A stretch of DNA of 64,000 bases from Bradyrhizobium aeschynomenes (GCF_013178945.1 NZ_JABFDM010000003.1:372001-436000); one strand, 5' to 3'. Shown: positions 45,391-54,711, counted from the first letter of the stretch. Numbers and translations: made by a program. Notes: generated from the sequence alone by a model not told the origin.

Positions 45391-46233
45391 ATGACCCTCG
45401 CCGCCAAACCCCGCGCCGCGTGCCTGATCGGCTGGCCTGCCGCGCATTCGCGCTCGCCCTTGATCCATCATCATTGGCTGCACCAGCTCGGGATCGCCGG
45501 CGGCTACACCATCGAAGCCGTGCCGCCGGAAGAACTGGCGGACTTCGTCGCCCATCTCGCCCGGCGGGGCTTCGTCGGCGCCAACGTCACCATCCCGCAC
45601 AAGGAACGTGTGCTGGAGCTGTCCGAGCCGGACGCGCGCGCCCGCGCCGTCGGCGCTGCCAACACGCTGTGGTACGAGCACGGCATCCTGCGCGCGACCA
45701 ACACCGACGTCGAAGGTTTCATCGGCAATCTCGATGCTGCCGCCCCCGGCTGGGACCGCACCGACGAGGCGCTGGTCCTCGGCTCCGGCGGCTCGGCCCG
45801 CGCCGTGGTGTTCGGACTGCTCGAACGCGGCATCGGCCGCGTTCACGTCATCAACCGCACCGCTGCGCGCGCCCAGGCGCTGGCCGATGAGTTCGGCAGG
45901 CGTGTTGCCGCCGAAGGCTGGGACCGCGTCGGCGCGCTGCTGCCGCGCGCCGGGCTGTTCGTCAACACCACCTCGCTCGGCATGCACGGCCAGCCGCCGC
46001 TCGCGCTCGACGTCGCGCTGCTGTCGCCGCATGCCGTGGTGGCCGACATCGTCTACGTCCCGCTGGAGACGCAACTGCTCGCGACCGCGCGGGCGAGGGG
46101 GCTCCGCACCGCGGACGGGCTCGGCATGCTCCTGCATCAGGCGGTGCGCGGCTTCGAATTGTGGTTCGGCCGCCGCCCGCAGGTGACGCCGGAGTTGCGC
46201 GCGCTGGTCGAGGCTGATCTCCGCAAGAGATAG
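45391..46233 (+). CDS. aroE: Shikimate dehydrogenase (NADP+)
   Basis: 280 residues from MTLAAKPRAACLIGWPAAHSRSP, where the SRSP serines bind shikimate. The catalytic Lys is in NVTIPHKE, the Asp in RATNTDVEGF, the nucleotide loop is LGSGGSARAVV and NRT follows strand beta 2. GLGMLLHQA closes the shikimate site. It reduces 3-dehydroshikimate in aromatic amino acid synthesis. The frame allows a TTG start at 45373; ATG is preferred. Confidence 0.95.
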   Translation: MTLAAKPRAACLIGWPAAHSRSPLIHHHWLHQLGIAGGYTIEAVPPEELADFVAHLARRGFVGANVTIPHKERVLELSEPDARARAVGAANTLWYEHGILRATNTDVEGFIGNLDAAAPGWDRTDEALVLGSGGSARAVVFGLLERGIGRVHVINRTAARAQALADEFGRRVAAEGWDRVGALLPRAGLFVNTTSLGMHGQPPLALDVALLSPHAVVADIVYVPLETQLLATARARGLRTADGLGMLLHQAVRGFELWFGRRPQVTPELRALVEADLRKR

Positions 46234-46341
46234 CGGATGATGCGCCGTCCACGCTGGGCCCGCGATGCAATATCGCCGCAATGCCACAGTCGATTTGATC
46301 CGTTGGGCAAGCTAGAACGACGCCCGGATTGAGGACTGAGG

Positions 46342-47691
46342 ATGATACGGTCGGCTGTTGGTATTTTGGTCTTCTTGTTGCTCTGCGTGGCGCCTTGCAC
46401 CGCCGCCCCGCGCGTCGCGCTGGTGGTCGGCAATTCGGACTACCAAAGCGTCGGCAAGCTCGCCAATCCAGCCAATGATGCGCGCCTGGTCGCCGAGACG
46501 CTTCAACGTCTGGGCTTCACGCTCGTTGGTGGAGCGGCGCAGCTCGATCTCGACAAGCCGCGCTTCGACCAGGCGATCCAGGCCTACAGCAGGCAGCTCC
46601 TGGGCGCCGAGGTCGCCGTGTTCTACTACGCCGGTCACGGCATTCAGGTGCGCGGGACCAACTATCTGGTTCCAACGAGCGCCAATCCTGCCCGCGAAGC
46701 CGATGTCGATTTCATGATGGTCGATGTCGGGCTCGTCCTGCGGCAGATGGAAGCCGCCGGTACCAAGCTCAACATCGTGATCCTCGATGCCTGCCGCAAC
46801 AATCCGTTCGGCGGACGTGGGCTGCGATCGAGTGATGGAGGTCTCGCGCAGATCCGCGCGCCCGAGGGGACGATCCTGTCCTATGCGACGCAGCCCGGCA
46901 ATGTGGCGCTCGATGGCGACGACGGCCACAGCCCGTACACGCGCGCCCTGGTCGATGCCGTGCAGCGGCCGGGGCTGGACGTGCTGCAGGCGTTCAATCA
47001 GGTCGGCCTGACGGTGAAGAAGGCGACGGCCAGCGCGCAGCAGCCCTGGGTCGCCTCGTCGCCGATCGACGGCACGTTCTACTTCGCAGGACCAGCCGCC
47101 GGGCAGGCGACTGCGCCTGTCGCCGCAGCCGCGACCCCACCGCCGGTCCCGGCTCCCGCATTGGCCAGTGCGCCGCGTTCGGCCGAGTTCGTCTTTCCCG
47201 ACTCCGACCAGCGCTTGCTGTCGGCCGCCGACCTGCAAGGACGGACGAAGGAGGAGCTGCGCATCGCCCGCAACGAGATCTTCGCGCGCCGCGGACGCCA
47301 TTTTTCGTCACCCGAGCTCACGGCCTACTTCAGCAAATTCGCCTGGTATGTGCCGCGGACGTGGGACCCCGTGCTGAACCCGGTCGAGGCGGCCAATGTC
47401 GATCTTCTCGATCGCGCCGAAAATGGCGCGACGCAGCCGAGCGGTTTCCTGTTTGCCGACTCCGACCGCCGCCTGCTGACACCAGGCGAGCTGGCGCGGC
47501 TCTCCAAGGCCGAGCTGCGGCTGGCCAAGAACGAGATCTTTGCCCGGCGCGGACGGTTCTTCGACGCACCGGATCTCAAGGCGTATTTCGGCCGCTTCGC
47601 CTGGTACGCACCATCGACCTGGAATCCGATTTTGAACGGTGTCGAGGAGGCCAACGTCAAATTGATCGATCAGATGAGCAAGCGGCCGTGA
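46342..47691 (+). CDS. Caspase-like (metacaspase/C14) protein with two YARHG domains
   Basis: 449 residues, exported: signal peptide MIRSAVGILVFLLLCVAPCTA. Caspase-fold p20-like domain 24-245 with the catalytic dyad His99 (YYAGHGIQ) and Cys151 (ILDACRNNPF). A Pro/Ala linker (252-278) leads to two tandem YARHG domains (about 282-350 and 368-440), each with ARNEIFARRGR / AKNEIFARRGR and FAWY. YARHG domains are extracellular and probably bind cell-wall or peptide ligands. The stop overlaps the GTG start of an M15 peptidase, so the two proteins likely work together in the periplasm. Confidence 0.92.
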   Translation: MIRSAVGILVFLLLCVAPCTAAPRVALVVGNSDYQSVGKLANPANDARLVAETLQRLGFTLVGGAAQLDLDKPRFDQAIQAYSRQLLGAEVAVFYYAGHGIQVRGTNYLVPTSANPAREADVDFMMVDVGLVLRQMEAAGTKLNIVILDACRNNPFGGRGLRSSDGGLAQIRAPEGTILSYATQPGNVALDGDDGHSPYTRALVDAVQRPGLDVLQAFNQVGLTVKKATASAQQPWVASSPIDGTFYFAGPAAGQATAPVAAAATPPPVPAPALASAPRSAEFVFPDSDQRLLSAADLQGRTKEELRIARNEIFARRGRHFSSPELTAYFSKFAWYVPRTWDPVLNPVEAANVDLLDRAENGATQPSGFLFADSDRRLLTPGELARLSKAELRLAKNEIFARRGRFFDAPDLKAYFGRFAWYAPSTWNPILNGVEEANVKLIDQMSKRP

Positions 47692-48479
47692 TCGGTCGCA
47701 CCGCCTGCTGGCTCGCGCCGGTCTGCGTCGGCCTGCCATTGCTGACGGCTCCGGTTGCGCGTGCGGAGACGGCTGCCGATCTGCTCGACCGCCTCGTACA
47801 GGCCTATCCGCAGGCGCTGGCCGGCCATGATGGCGACGCCATCATCTGGCGCGACGGCACGCGCATGCCGGCCGGCAAGCTCGATCCGCAGCGGTCCTTC
47901 GACGACAGGCTGCGCAATGCCACCATTCTCGATCAGCTCAGCCAGCCCTATCCGCGCGGCCAGCCATCCACACCGGCCGTCAACGCCGACCCCGGCCGCT
48001 TCAGGAACGAGGCCTTGTTCAAGAAGATGTACGGCGACTGCAGCACGGGTGGCGTGACCAGAAACCTGGTCACGATCACCTGGCTGCCGAAGAGCTGGGG
48101 CAAGACCGTCAGCGTCACCCGCATCAACGGCGTGGCGGAACGGCTGAAGCGGATTTCCGCCGAGATCGATGAGCTCGACCCCAAGATCAGACGTGCCGCC
48201 TTTCCGATCGCCGGTGTTCTGTCCTGCCGGCCGGTGGCCGACACCGGCCGGATGAGCATGCACGGCTACGCCGCGGCGATCGATCTGAACCTGGACTATT
48301 CCGACTATTGGCTCTGGAGCGCAAAGAAGTCGTCACCCATTCCCTACAAGAATCGCTTTCCTCAGCAGATCGTCGACATCTTCGAGCGACACGGGTTCAT
48401 CTGGGGCGGCAGGTGGTATCACTACGATACGATGCATTTCGAGTATCGGCCTGAGCTGCTGCCGCCTCAGGCGCGTTGA
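47688..48479 (+). CDS. M15 family peptidase (VanY/D-Ala-D-Ala carboxypeptidase-like)
   Basis: 263 residues from a GTG overlapping the stop of the caspase gene (GTGA). Signal peptide up to about residue 26 (APVARA). The zinc site of family M15 is recognisable: SMHGYAAAIDLN (H-x6-D), and WYHYDTMHFEYRPE with the last His ligand. It would cut peptidoglycan stem peptides or similar D-amino acid peptides in the periplasm. The long segment between signal and catalytic part (residues 30-150) is less typical. Confidence 0.85.
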   Translation: MIGRTACWLAPVCVGLPLLTAPVARAETAADLLDRLVQAYPQALAGHDGDAIIWRDGTRMPAGKLDPQRSFDDRLRNATILDQLSQPYPRGQPSTPAVNADPGRFRNEALFKKMYGDCSTGGVTRNLVTITWLPKSWGKTVSVTRINGVAERLKRISAEIDELDPKIRRAAFPIAGVLSCRPVADTGRMSMHGYAAAIDLNLDYSDYWLWSAKKSSPIPYKNRFPQQIVDIFERHGFIWGGRWYHYDTMHFEYRPELLPPQAR

Positions 48480-48642
48480 GCCCTGGTCCGCGCCGTTGAA
48501 TGGACGCGGGAGAGAGCCCGCGTTCTCACAATGGCTTGAAAACGGAATAAGCAGCGCGAAGCGGCGTCTCAATCCACGTACGCTCGACGGGCCGCTTGCG
48601 ACCTGAATGAGAGCCCAAGCCTAGAGCCTCGGAGTTTCCCGC

Positions 48643-49266
48643 ATGTCTTTCCGTCTCGCCCTGATCCGTCCCGCTGTTGCACTCGCCATGGTTGCGACCA
48701 CCTCCATGTTCGCGATCGCTCAGCTGGCCCCGGTGCCAACGCGGGTCCGTGGCGCCATCGAGAGTGTGGATGCCGATACGATGACGGTGAAGGCCCGCAG
48801 CGGCGAAATCTTCAAGCTGCGCATGGCCGGCGACCTGCGCGTGTCCGGTGTCGTCAAGGCTGACCTCTCCGACATCAAGCCGGGGTCGTTCATCGGAGCC
48901 ACCACCGTGCCCGGCCCGGACGGCGCGCCGAAAGCGGTCGAGATCCATATCTTTCCCGAGGAGATGCGTGGCACCGGCGAAGGCTCGCGTCCGTGGGACC
49001 TGAAGCCGAACTCGAGCATGACCAACGCTACCGTGGCCGAAAGCTCGGTCTCGACCGATGGTCACACGCTGCTGGTCAAATACAAGGGCGGCGAGAAGCG
49101 GGTCGACATCACGCCGGAGACGCCGATCGTCACTTTTGTGCCAGGCGACAAGTCCGAGCTGAAGACGGGCGCCAAGGTGATCGCCACCGTCAAGCAGTTG
49201 CCTGACGGCGTGCTCGAAACCAGCCGCGTCAGTGTCGGCCGCGATGGGCTGACGCCGCCGATGTAG
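48643..49266 (+). CDS. Exported hypothetical protein with OB-like repeats (DUF5666-like)
   Basis: 207 residues. Signal peptide MSFRLALIRPAVALAMVATTSMFAIAQ. Two similar halves: TRVRGAIESVDADTMTVKARSGEIFKLRMAG and TLLVKYKGGEKRVDITPETPIVTFVPGDKSELKTGAKVIATVKQ, of the RV.G.I..VD...L.V...dG pattern seen in DUF5666/OB-fold periplasmic proteins. Function unknown. Followed by a decayed DUF559/repeat unit. Confidence 0.8.
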   Translation: MSFRLALIRPAVALAMVATTSMFAIAQLAPVPTRVRGAIESVDADTMTVKARSGEIFKLRMAGDLRVSGVVKADLSDIKPGSFIGATTVPGPDGAPKAVEIHIFPEEMRGTGEGSRPWDLKPNSSMTNATVAESSVSTDGHTLLVKYKGGEKRVDITPETPIVTFVPGDKSELKTGAKVIATVKQLPDGVLETSRVSVGRDGLTPPM

Positions 49267-49273
49267 GAAGACG

Positions 49274-49325
49274 GTGCGCTCCCTCTCCCCGTTCTTCACG
49301 GGGAGAGGGTTGGGGTGAGGGGCAG
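49274..49325 (+). repeat. REP-like palindromic repeat, type 1, at module C
   Basis: Identical to the copy at 17193 over the whole 52 bases. Eight bases after the stop of the preceding gene. Confidence 0.85.
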
Positions 49326-49329
49326 CGGC

Positions 49330-49465
49330 GCGGGGGGTGCAGTTTTTCTTGCTGCGAACTGATCTTATGTTAGCTCGGCAATGATAGTCTATGCGCGCTC
49401 GATGCCTTCATCGACGCGAAGTCGCTGTGCCCGTCCGACGGACCACTATCTGAGCTTCTTCAGTG
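49330..49465 (-). pseudogene. DUF559 gene remnant (5' end only)
   Basis: Between a type 1 and a type 2 repeat placed as in module A. Reading the complement, bases about 49408-49465 match the first codons of the DUF559 genes (the segment coding RARRL-RV: TCGGACGGGCACAGCGACTT against TCGGACGGGCACGGCGGCTC in copy A). The rest of the gene, including the catalytic core, is deleted and no open frame remains. The remainder down to 49330 has no recognisable match. Confidence 0.6.
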
Positions 49466-49468
49466 CCA

Positions 49469-49533
49469 TGCCCCTCACCCGGATTGCTGCGCAATCCGAC
49501 CTCTCCCCGCAAAGAGCGGGGAGAGGTTGCACC
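49469..49533 (-). repeat. REP-like palindromic repeat, type 2, at module C
   Basis: Same as the type 2 copy at 17632, with one difference in the loop (AAAGAGC for AAAGGGC). Its extra GGATTGC/GCAATCC hairpin is present. Confidence 0.8.
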
Positions 49534-49561
49534 GTCCGCGCTGACGCCGCATCGGCTCCAA

Positions 49562-50698
49562 CTAATCCGCCAGCACCTTGCGATCGATCTCGGCCACCGT
49601 ATTGACGCCGCACAGACCCATCGTCGTCAGCAGCTCGTTGCGGATGATGTCGATGGCCTTGGCGACGCCGGCCTGGCCGCCGGCGCCGAGGCCGTAAGCG
49701 TAGGCGCGGCCGAGCATGCAGGATTTGGCGCCGAGCGCGAGCGCGCGCATCACGTCCTGGCCGGAGCGGATGCCGCCGTCGAACATGATCTCGATCTTGT
49801 CGCCGACGGCGTCCGCGATGCCGGGCAGCACGTGGATCGAGGACGGTGCGCCGTCGAGCTGGCGGCCGCCATGGTTCGACACCACCAGCGCCTGCGCGCC
49901 GGTCTCGACGGCGAGCTTGGCGTCCTCGATGTCATGGATGCCCTTGATGATCAGCTTGCCCGGCCAGATCGAGCGGATCCAGTCGACGTCCTTCCAGTTC
50001 AGCGAGGTGTCGAACTGCGCGGCGGTCCACGCCGAGAGCTTGGTGAGATCCTCGGTGTTCTTCACGTGGCCGGCGATGTTGCCGAAGGTGCGGCGCTTGC
50101 CCTGCAGCACGCCCTGCACCCAGGCCGGCCTGATGGCGAAGTCGAACAGCTTGGACAGCGTCCATTCCGGCGGCACGCTCATGCCGTTCTTGATGTCCTG
50201 GTGACGCTGGCCGATCACCTGCAGGTCGACCGTCAGGCACAGCGCAGTGCACTTCGCCGCGATGGCGCGCTCGACCAGCGCCTTGATGAAGCCGCGGTCC
50301 TTCATGACGTAGAGCTGGAACCAGAACGGCTTCTCGACGCTGCCGGCGATGTCCTCGATCGAGCAGATCGACATCGTGCTCTGGGTGAAGGGGATGCCGG
50401 CCGCTTGCGCCGCGCGGCAGGCGTGGATCTCGCCGTCGCCGTGCTGCATGCCCAAGAGGCCGACAGGCGCCAGGATCAGCGGCATCGACGAGGGCTCGCC
50501 GAGGATGGTGGTCGACAGGTCGCGTTTGGAGACGTCGACCAGGATGCGCTGGCGGAATTTGATCTTCTGCAGATCCTCGCGGTTGGCCCGCAAGGTCTCC
50601 TCGGCATAGGAGCCGCGGTCGGCGTAATCGAAGAACGCCTTGGGCACGCGGCGCTTGTGCAGCAGGCGCAGGTCTTCAATGCAGGTGATGTGCTTCAT
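49562..50698 (-). CDS. lldD: FMN-dependent alpha-hydroxy acid dehydrogenase (L-lactate dehydrogenase-like)
   Basis: 378 residues, TIM-barrel of the glycolate oxidase/LldD family. Landmarks: FFDYADRGSYAEETLRANRED, PLILAPVGLLGMQHGDGE, FQLYVMKDRGF, KGIHDIEDAKLAVE with the FMN Lys, the catalytic His in VSNHGGRQLDGAPSSIHVLP, and GGIRSGQDVMRALALGA. It oxidises a 2-hydroxy acid, likely L-lactate or mandelate type, passing electrons to quinone. No membrane-loop segment stands out. Transcribed alone, divergent from glmM. Confidence 0.92.
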   Translation of the reverse strand: MKHITCIEDLRLLHKRRVPKAFFDYADRGSYAEETLRANREDLQKIKFRQRILVDVSKRDLSTTILGEPSSMPLILAPVGLLGMQHGDGEIHACRAAQAAGIPFTQSTMSICSIEDIAGSVEKPFWFQLYVMKDRGFIKALVERAIAAKCTALCLTVDLQVIGQRHQDIKNGMSVPPEWTLSKLFDFAIRPAWVQGVLQGKRRTFGNIAGHVKNTEDLTKLSAWTAAQFDTSLNWKDVDWIRSIWPGKLIIKGIHDIEDAKLAVETGAQALVVSNHGGRQLDGAPSSIHVLPGIADAVGDKIEIMFDGGIRSGQDVMRALALGAKSCMLGRAYAYGLGAGGQAGVAKAIDIIRNELLTTMGLCGVNTVAEIDRKVLAD

Positions 50699-51127
50699 TG
50701 CAGTGTTCGGCTCCCCACCGACGTCTCGTTTCTTGAGCTGGCAGATCTTGGGCTGGCACGTCCTCTAGCATCTTTGCTTCGGCTGCCAAATCCACCTTGG
50801 AACGGCAGCCCACCCGCCGGATCGAAGGGCAGGGGCGCGATCGTGATACGGCTTGCCAGAAACTCGCATCCGGCTGGCCCCGTGTTTCCGCCTTGCGATC
50901 ACGCGGGGGCGGCGCGGAGGCGTCCCGATCACCGGCGCCTGTTTCAGAAAAATTAGCCTTAACAGGAGGTTACCGGGGGAGGGGCAGTTTCCCGGTAATG
51001 ATTCATCACATTTTTTGAAGCCAGGGCGGGTTTAACGGGACTATAACCCGCGGGCTGACCGGATGGGCCGTGCCGTGATTCGCGGGCCGCCGGTAACGAA
51101 ATCCAGAAAGCCGTCGCTGGGGGTCAA
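50699..51127. promoter_or_regulatory. Divergent intergenic region lldD/glmM
   Basis: 429 bases without a gene. Contains a hairpin TTACCGGG (50970-50977) / CCCGGTAA (50991-50998), a second stem GCGGGTT (51026-51032) / AACCCGC (51045-51051) close to the glmM start, and a near-CtrA site TTAA-N7-TTAC (50959-50973). Promoters cannot be fixed by eye. Confidence 0.4.
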
Positions 51128-52477
51128 ATGAGCCGTAACTATTTCGGGACCGATGGGATTCGTGGCCGTGCCAACGGCCTGATCACGCCGGAACTCGCGC
51201 TCAAGGTGGGGCAGGCCGCAGGTCTTCTGTTCCAGCGGGGCGAGCACCGCCACCGGGTGGTGATCGGCAAGGACACGCGCCTGTCGGGCTACATGATCGA
51301 ATACGCGATGGTAGCCGGCTTCACCTCCGTCGGCATGGACGTGCTGCTGGTCGGCCCGATGCCGACGCCGGCGGTCGCGATGCTCACCAAGTCGATGCGC
51401 GCCGATCTCGGGGTCATGATCTCGGCCTCGCACAATCTGTTCGAGGACAACGGCATCAAGCTGTTCGGGCCGCAGGGCTTCAAGCTGTCCGACGACGTCG
51501 AGAAGCAGATCGAGCAGCTGCTCGATGAGTCGCTCGACAAGAAGCTGGCGCAGAGCGCGAGCCTCGGCCGCGCCCGCCGCATCGACGGCGTGCACGACCG
51601 CTACATCGAATTCGCCAAGCGCACGCTGCCGCGCGATCTCTCGCTCGACGGCCTGCGCGTGGTGGTCGATTGCGCCAATGGCGCGGCCTACAAGGTCGTG
51701 CCCGAGGCGCTGTGGGAGCTCGGCGCGGACGTGATCTCGATCGGCGTCGAGCCGGACGGCTTCAACATCAACAAGGAGTGCGGCTCGACCTCGCCGGAAG
51801 CTCTTTGTCGAAAAGTTCGTGAAATGCGTGCCGACATCGGCATCGCGCTCGACGGCGACGCCGATCGCGTCATCCTGGTCGACGAGCGCGGCCACATCGT
51901 CGACGGCGACCAGCTGCTCGCGGTGATCGCGCAGAGCTGGAAGGAGGACGGCCGCCTGGCGCAGCCCGGCATCGTCGCGACCGTGATGTCCAACCTCGGC
52001 CTGGAGCGCTTCCTGCAGGGGCAGGGGCTCGAGCTGGTGCGCACGCCGGTCGGCGACCGCTACGTGCTCGAGCGCATGCTGGCCGACGGCTACAATCTCG
52101 GCGGCGAGCAGTCCGGCCACATCATCCTGTCGGACTACGCGACGACCGGCGACGGCTTCGTCGCAGCGCTTCAGGTGCTGGCCACGGTGCAGAAGCTGCG
52201 CCGTCCGGTCTCCGAGGTTTGCCACAAGTTTGATCCGCTGCCGCAGATCCTGAAGAACGTGCGCTATCGCAGCGGCAAGCCGCTCGATGCCGACGCGGTG
52301 AAGTCGGCGATCGACACCGGGCAGAAGCGTCTCAACGGCCATGGCCGCCTGCTCGTGCGCTCGTCAGGCACCGAGCCGGTCATCCGCGTGATGGGCGAGG
52401 GCGACGACCGCAATCTGGTCGAGGAGGTCGTCGACGAGATCGTTGCTGCCGTCGGCAACGCGGCTGCTGCGGCCTGA
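51128..52477 (+). CDS. glmM: Phosphoglucosamine mutase
   Basis: 449 residues. [16 protein letters not shown] at the start; the phosphoserine loop MISASHN has Ser101; the Mg-binding loop is ALDGDADRV; the sugar-binding loop is LGGEQSGHI; the phosphate-binding loop is [15 protein letters not shown]. It converts glucosamine 6-phosphate to the 1-phosphate for UDP-GlcNAc, needed for peptidoglycan and LPS. An intrinsic terminator follows. In many relatives it lies after ftsH/folP; here it stands alone. Confidence 0.97.
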   Translation: MSRNYFGTDGIRGRANGLITPELALKVGQAAGLLFQRGEHRHRVVIGKDTRLSGYMIEYAMVAGFTSVGMDVLLVGPMPTPAVAMLTKSMRADLGVMISASHNLFEDNGIKLFGPQGFKLSDDVEKQIEQLLDESLDKKLAQSASLGRARRIDGVHDRYIEFAKRTLPRDLSLDGLRVVVDCANGAAYKVVPEALWELGADVISIGVEPDGFNINKECGSTSPEALCRKVREMRADIGIALDGDADRVILVDERGHIVDGDQLLAVIAQSWKEDGRLAQPGIVATVMSNLGLERFLQGQGLELVRTPVGDRYVLERMLADGYNLGGEQSGHIILSDYATTGDGFVAALQVLATVQKLRRPVSEVCHKFDPLPQILKNVRYRSGKPLDADAVKSAIDTGQKRLNGHGRLLVRSSGTEPVIRVMGEGDDRNLVEEVVDEIVAAVGNAAAAA

Positions 52478-52501
52478 TCATCGACTGATTGCTCAATCAG
52501 C

Positions 52502-52538
52502 AAGGCCTGTCATCCGAGGATGACGGGCCTTTCGTTTT
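52502..52538 (+). terminator. Intrinsic terminator after glmM
   Basis: Stem AAGGCCTGTCATCC with GGATGACGGGCCTT (one wobble pair), then TTCGTTTT. It starts 25 bases after the stop. Confidence 0.85.
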
Positions 52539-52741
52539 GCGGCGGCGCTGGCCGCCGGGGAGCGTCGCGTGCGTGCGGCGACAGCTCGCGTCGCGTTTCT
52601 CGTTGCCGGAGAAGCAGGGCTGCGCGTGAACTAATCAGTTGCTGCCGCCGTGGCGGAACGAGCTAACCAATCGTTAGGACACCTTGCGTGGCCGTTAACG
52701 GTTCCCTCGCGCTCACGAAACGTCAACCTTAATTATTAGGG

Positions 52742-52756
52742 TTAAGCGCTGCTTAA
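52742..52756. promoter_or_regulatory. Perfect CtrA-type box upstream of an outer-membrane protein gene
   Basis: TTAA (52742-52745), seven bases, TTAA (52753-52756), 82 bases before the ATG at 52838. Further TTAA half sites lie just upstream (52731-52734). The match to the alphaproteobacterial CtrA consensus is exact. Confidence 0.55.
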
Positions 52757-52837
52757 GCATTTGGTGCGATTGTACAGCCGTCAGTTGTGATGTGGGGCCC
52801 ATTTCCGAACGCCTCACCGGCCAAAGGGACGAAGCCA

Positions 52838-53680
52838 ATGCGTAGCGTTATGTCTTTGATCGCCGCCGGAGCGGCCTCTCTGTTTTCAACTCTGGCCATT
52901 GCGGCCGACATGCCCATCATGCCTCCTCCGGTCTACGCGCCGCCCCCGGCGGCCGATTTCGGCGGCTGGTACCTGCGTGGCGACATCGGCTTCAGCAATC
53001 AGAAGGTCAAGGACGTTCACTACAGCCGCGAGTCGGCCTACACGCCGATGACCTCGTTCGAGCAGACCTCCGGATTCGACACCGCCGGCATCTACGGCGT
53101 CGGCGTCGGCTATCGCTTCAACAGCTGGTTCCGCGCCGACGTGACCGGCCAGTACCGCGGCAATTCGAACTTCAAGGGCACCGACCGCTTCAACGCAACC
53201 GCCGGCGGCGTGCCGTATAGCGGCATCGACAACTACACCGCCAGCAAGTCGGAATGGGTCGTCATGGCCAACGCCTATGTCGATCTCGGCACCTGGTGGT
53301 GCGTGACGCCGTTCATCGGCGCCGGCGTCGGTGGCTCGCGCGTGACGATTTCGAACTTCACCGACACCGGCATCAACAACCTGCCGTTCACGACCACGAG
53401 CTTCGCCACGGCGCCGACCTCGTCCAAGTGGAATTTCGCCTGGGCGGCCCATGCGGGTCTCGCCTACAACGTCAATCCGAACCTCGTGCTCGAACTGGCC
53501 TACAGCTATGTCGACCTCGGGCAGGGCCAGACCGGCGTGCTGTCGACCTATACCGGCACCACCACCGGCAACAACTTCAAATTCAAGGACATCACCTCGC
53601 ACGACCTGAAGCTCGGCGTGCGCTGGAATTTCGACAATCCTCCGCCGCCGCCGATGCCGGCGCTGATCCGCAAGGGGTGA
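52838..53680 (+). CDS. Outer-membrane beta-barrel protein (Omp25/31-like)
   Basis: 280 residues. Signal peptide MRSVMSLIAAGAASLFSTLAIAA, short Pro-rich linker (MPIMPPPVYAPPPAAD), then FGGWYLRGDIGFSNQKV and amphipathic strands with alternating aromatic residues to the end; strands include YGVGVGYRFNSWFRADVTGQYR and LVLELAYSYVDLGQG, with DLKLGVRWNF before a short tail. An eight-stranded barrel is likely. The start at 52838 places the signal peptide first. Likely monocistronic, with a CtrA box in front and a terminator behind. Confidence 0.88.
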   Translation: MRSVMSLIAAGAASLFSTLAIAADMPIMPPPVYAPPPAADFGGWYLRGDIGFSNQKVKDVHYSRESAYTPMTSFEQTSGFDTAGIYGVGVGYRFNSWFRADVTGQYRGNSNFKGTDRFNATAGGVPYSGIDNYTASKSEWVVMANAYVDLGTWWCVTPFIGAGVGGSRVTISNFTDTGINNLPFTTTSFATAPTSSKWNFAWAAHAGLAYNVNPNLVLELAYSYVDLGQGQTGVLSTYTGTTTGNNFKFKDITSHDLKLGVRWNFDNPPPPPMPALIRKG

Positions 53681-53707
53681 GGCGAGCAAACGTCATTCTG
53701 ACTGAAC

Positions 53708-53739
53708 GAACGGCGCGGGCTTCCCGCGCCGTTTCGCTT
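53708..53739 (+). terminator. Intrinsic terminator after the first barrel protein gene
   Basis: Perfect 10-bp stem ACGGCGCGGG / CCCGCGCCGT, loop CTT, followed by TTCGCTTTT. Confidence 0.85.
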
Positions 53740-53867
53740 TTCCGACCGGTCCGATGAAGCGTACTCTCGCTGAAAGAATTGCCGGTAGCCGCGTTCCGGC
53801 AACGGATGATTAAGGTTAACGCGCGATGATCGCTCATCGAGAGTTCAGTGCTGATTGGAGCGTTACG

Positions 53868-54695
53868 ATGCGTAGCCTGGTGGTGGCGGTTTCGGTGTGC
53901 GGCATGGTCTCGGCTGCCCAGGCCGCCGATTTGCCCGACCTTCCGATCCTGAGAGGTGGCCTGACCGAAGGCCTGAGCAATGCGCGGGTCAACTGGGACG
54001 GCTACTACGTCGGCGTCCAGGGCGGCTACGGCTCGTCCGACGAGAATTTCAACGGCTCGACCAAGAACATGACTGCGGCGGTGCTGGCCAATACGCTGAT
54101 CGAGAGCGAGATGCAGGTGTCGTCCTGGAACACCAATCTCGGCAAGCAATCTTCACGATCCTCGGGCTTCGGCGCCTTCGTCGGCTACAACAGCCAGTGG
54201 GACGATGTCGTGCTCGGCGTCGAGGCGAGCTATCTGCATGGCAAGTTCGGCGGCAGTGCCTCGTCGAGCCGCTCGCTGGTCAGCAGCGCCGCGCTGTCGG
54301 ACGGCAACTACCACAGCGTGACCTCGACCCAGACCTCGCAGATCTCGATCAAGGACATGGCGACCATCCGCGGCCGCGCCGGCTACGCGCTGGGCTGCTT
54401 CCTTCCCTATGCGTTCTTCGGCCTCGCGCTCGGCAACGCCGATCTCGGACAGACCGTGACCGTTCAGGACCGTGTCAGTGCCACCCAGCTCGGCACCTAC
54501 ACGGCGCTTACGCCGCTCAGCTCCAACAACATTCAGCACAACCACCTGATCTACGGCTATAGCGCCGGCCTCGGCGTCGACGTCAATCTGGTCGGGGGAC
54601 TGTTTGCGCGCGCCGAGTACGAATATATCCGCTTCACCTCGACCGTCGACACCAGCATCAACACGGTGCGCGCCGGCGTCGGCTACAAGTTCTGA
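53868..54695 (+). CDS. Outer-membrane beta-barrel protein (Omp25/31-like)
   Basis: 275 residues from MRSLVVAVSVCGMVSAAQAAD (signal peptide). The mature part opens with NWDGYYVGVQGGYGSSDENF, the W-x-G-x-Y-x-G-x-x-G-G pattern of Omp25/Omp31-type proteins; GFGAFVGYNSQWDDVVLGVEASYLHG and LFARAEYEYIRF strands follow, and the protein ends in GVGYKF with a C-terminal Phe required for barrel assembly. Tandem neighbour of a similar protein, separated by a terminator, so independently expressed. Confidence 0.9.
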   Translation: MRSLVVAVSVCGMVSAAQAADLPDLPILRGGLTEGLSNARVNWDGYYVGVQGGYGSSDENFNGSTKNMTAAVLANTLIESEMQVSSWNTNLGKQSSRSSGFGAFVGYNSQWDDVVLGVEASYLHGKFGGSASSSRSLVSSAALSDGNYHSVTSTQTSQISIKDMATIRGRAGYALGCFLPYAFFGLALGNADLGQTVTVQDRVSATQLGTYTALTPLSSNNIQHNHLIYGYSAGLGVDVNLVGGLFARAEYEYIRFTSTVDTSINTVRAGVGYKF

Positions 54696-54711
54696 GCCCG
54701 TCGTCGCAACG

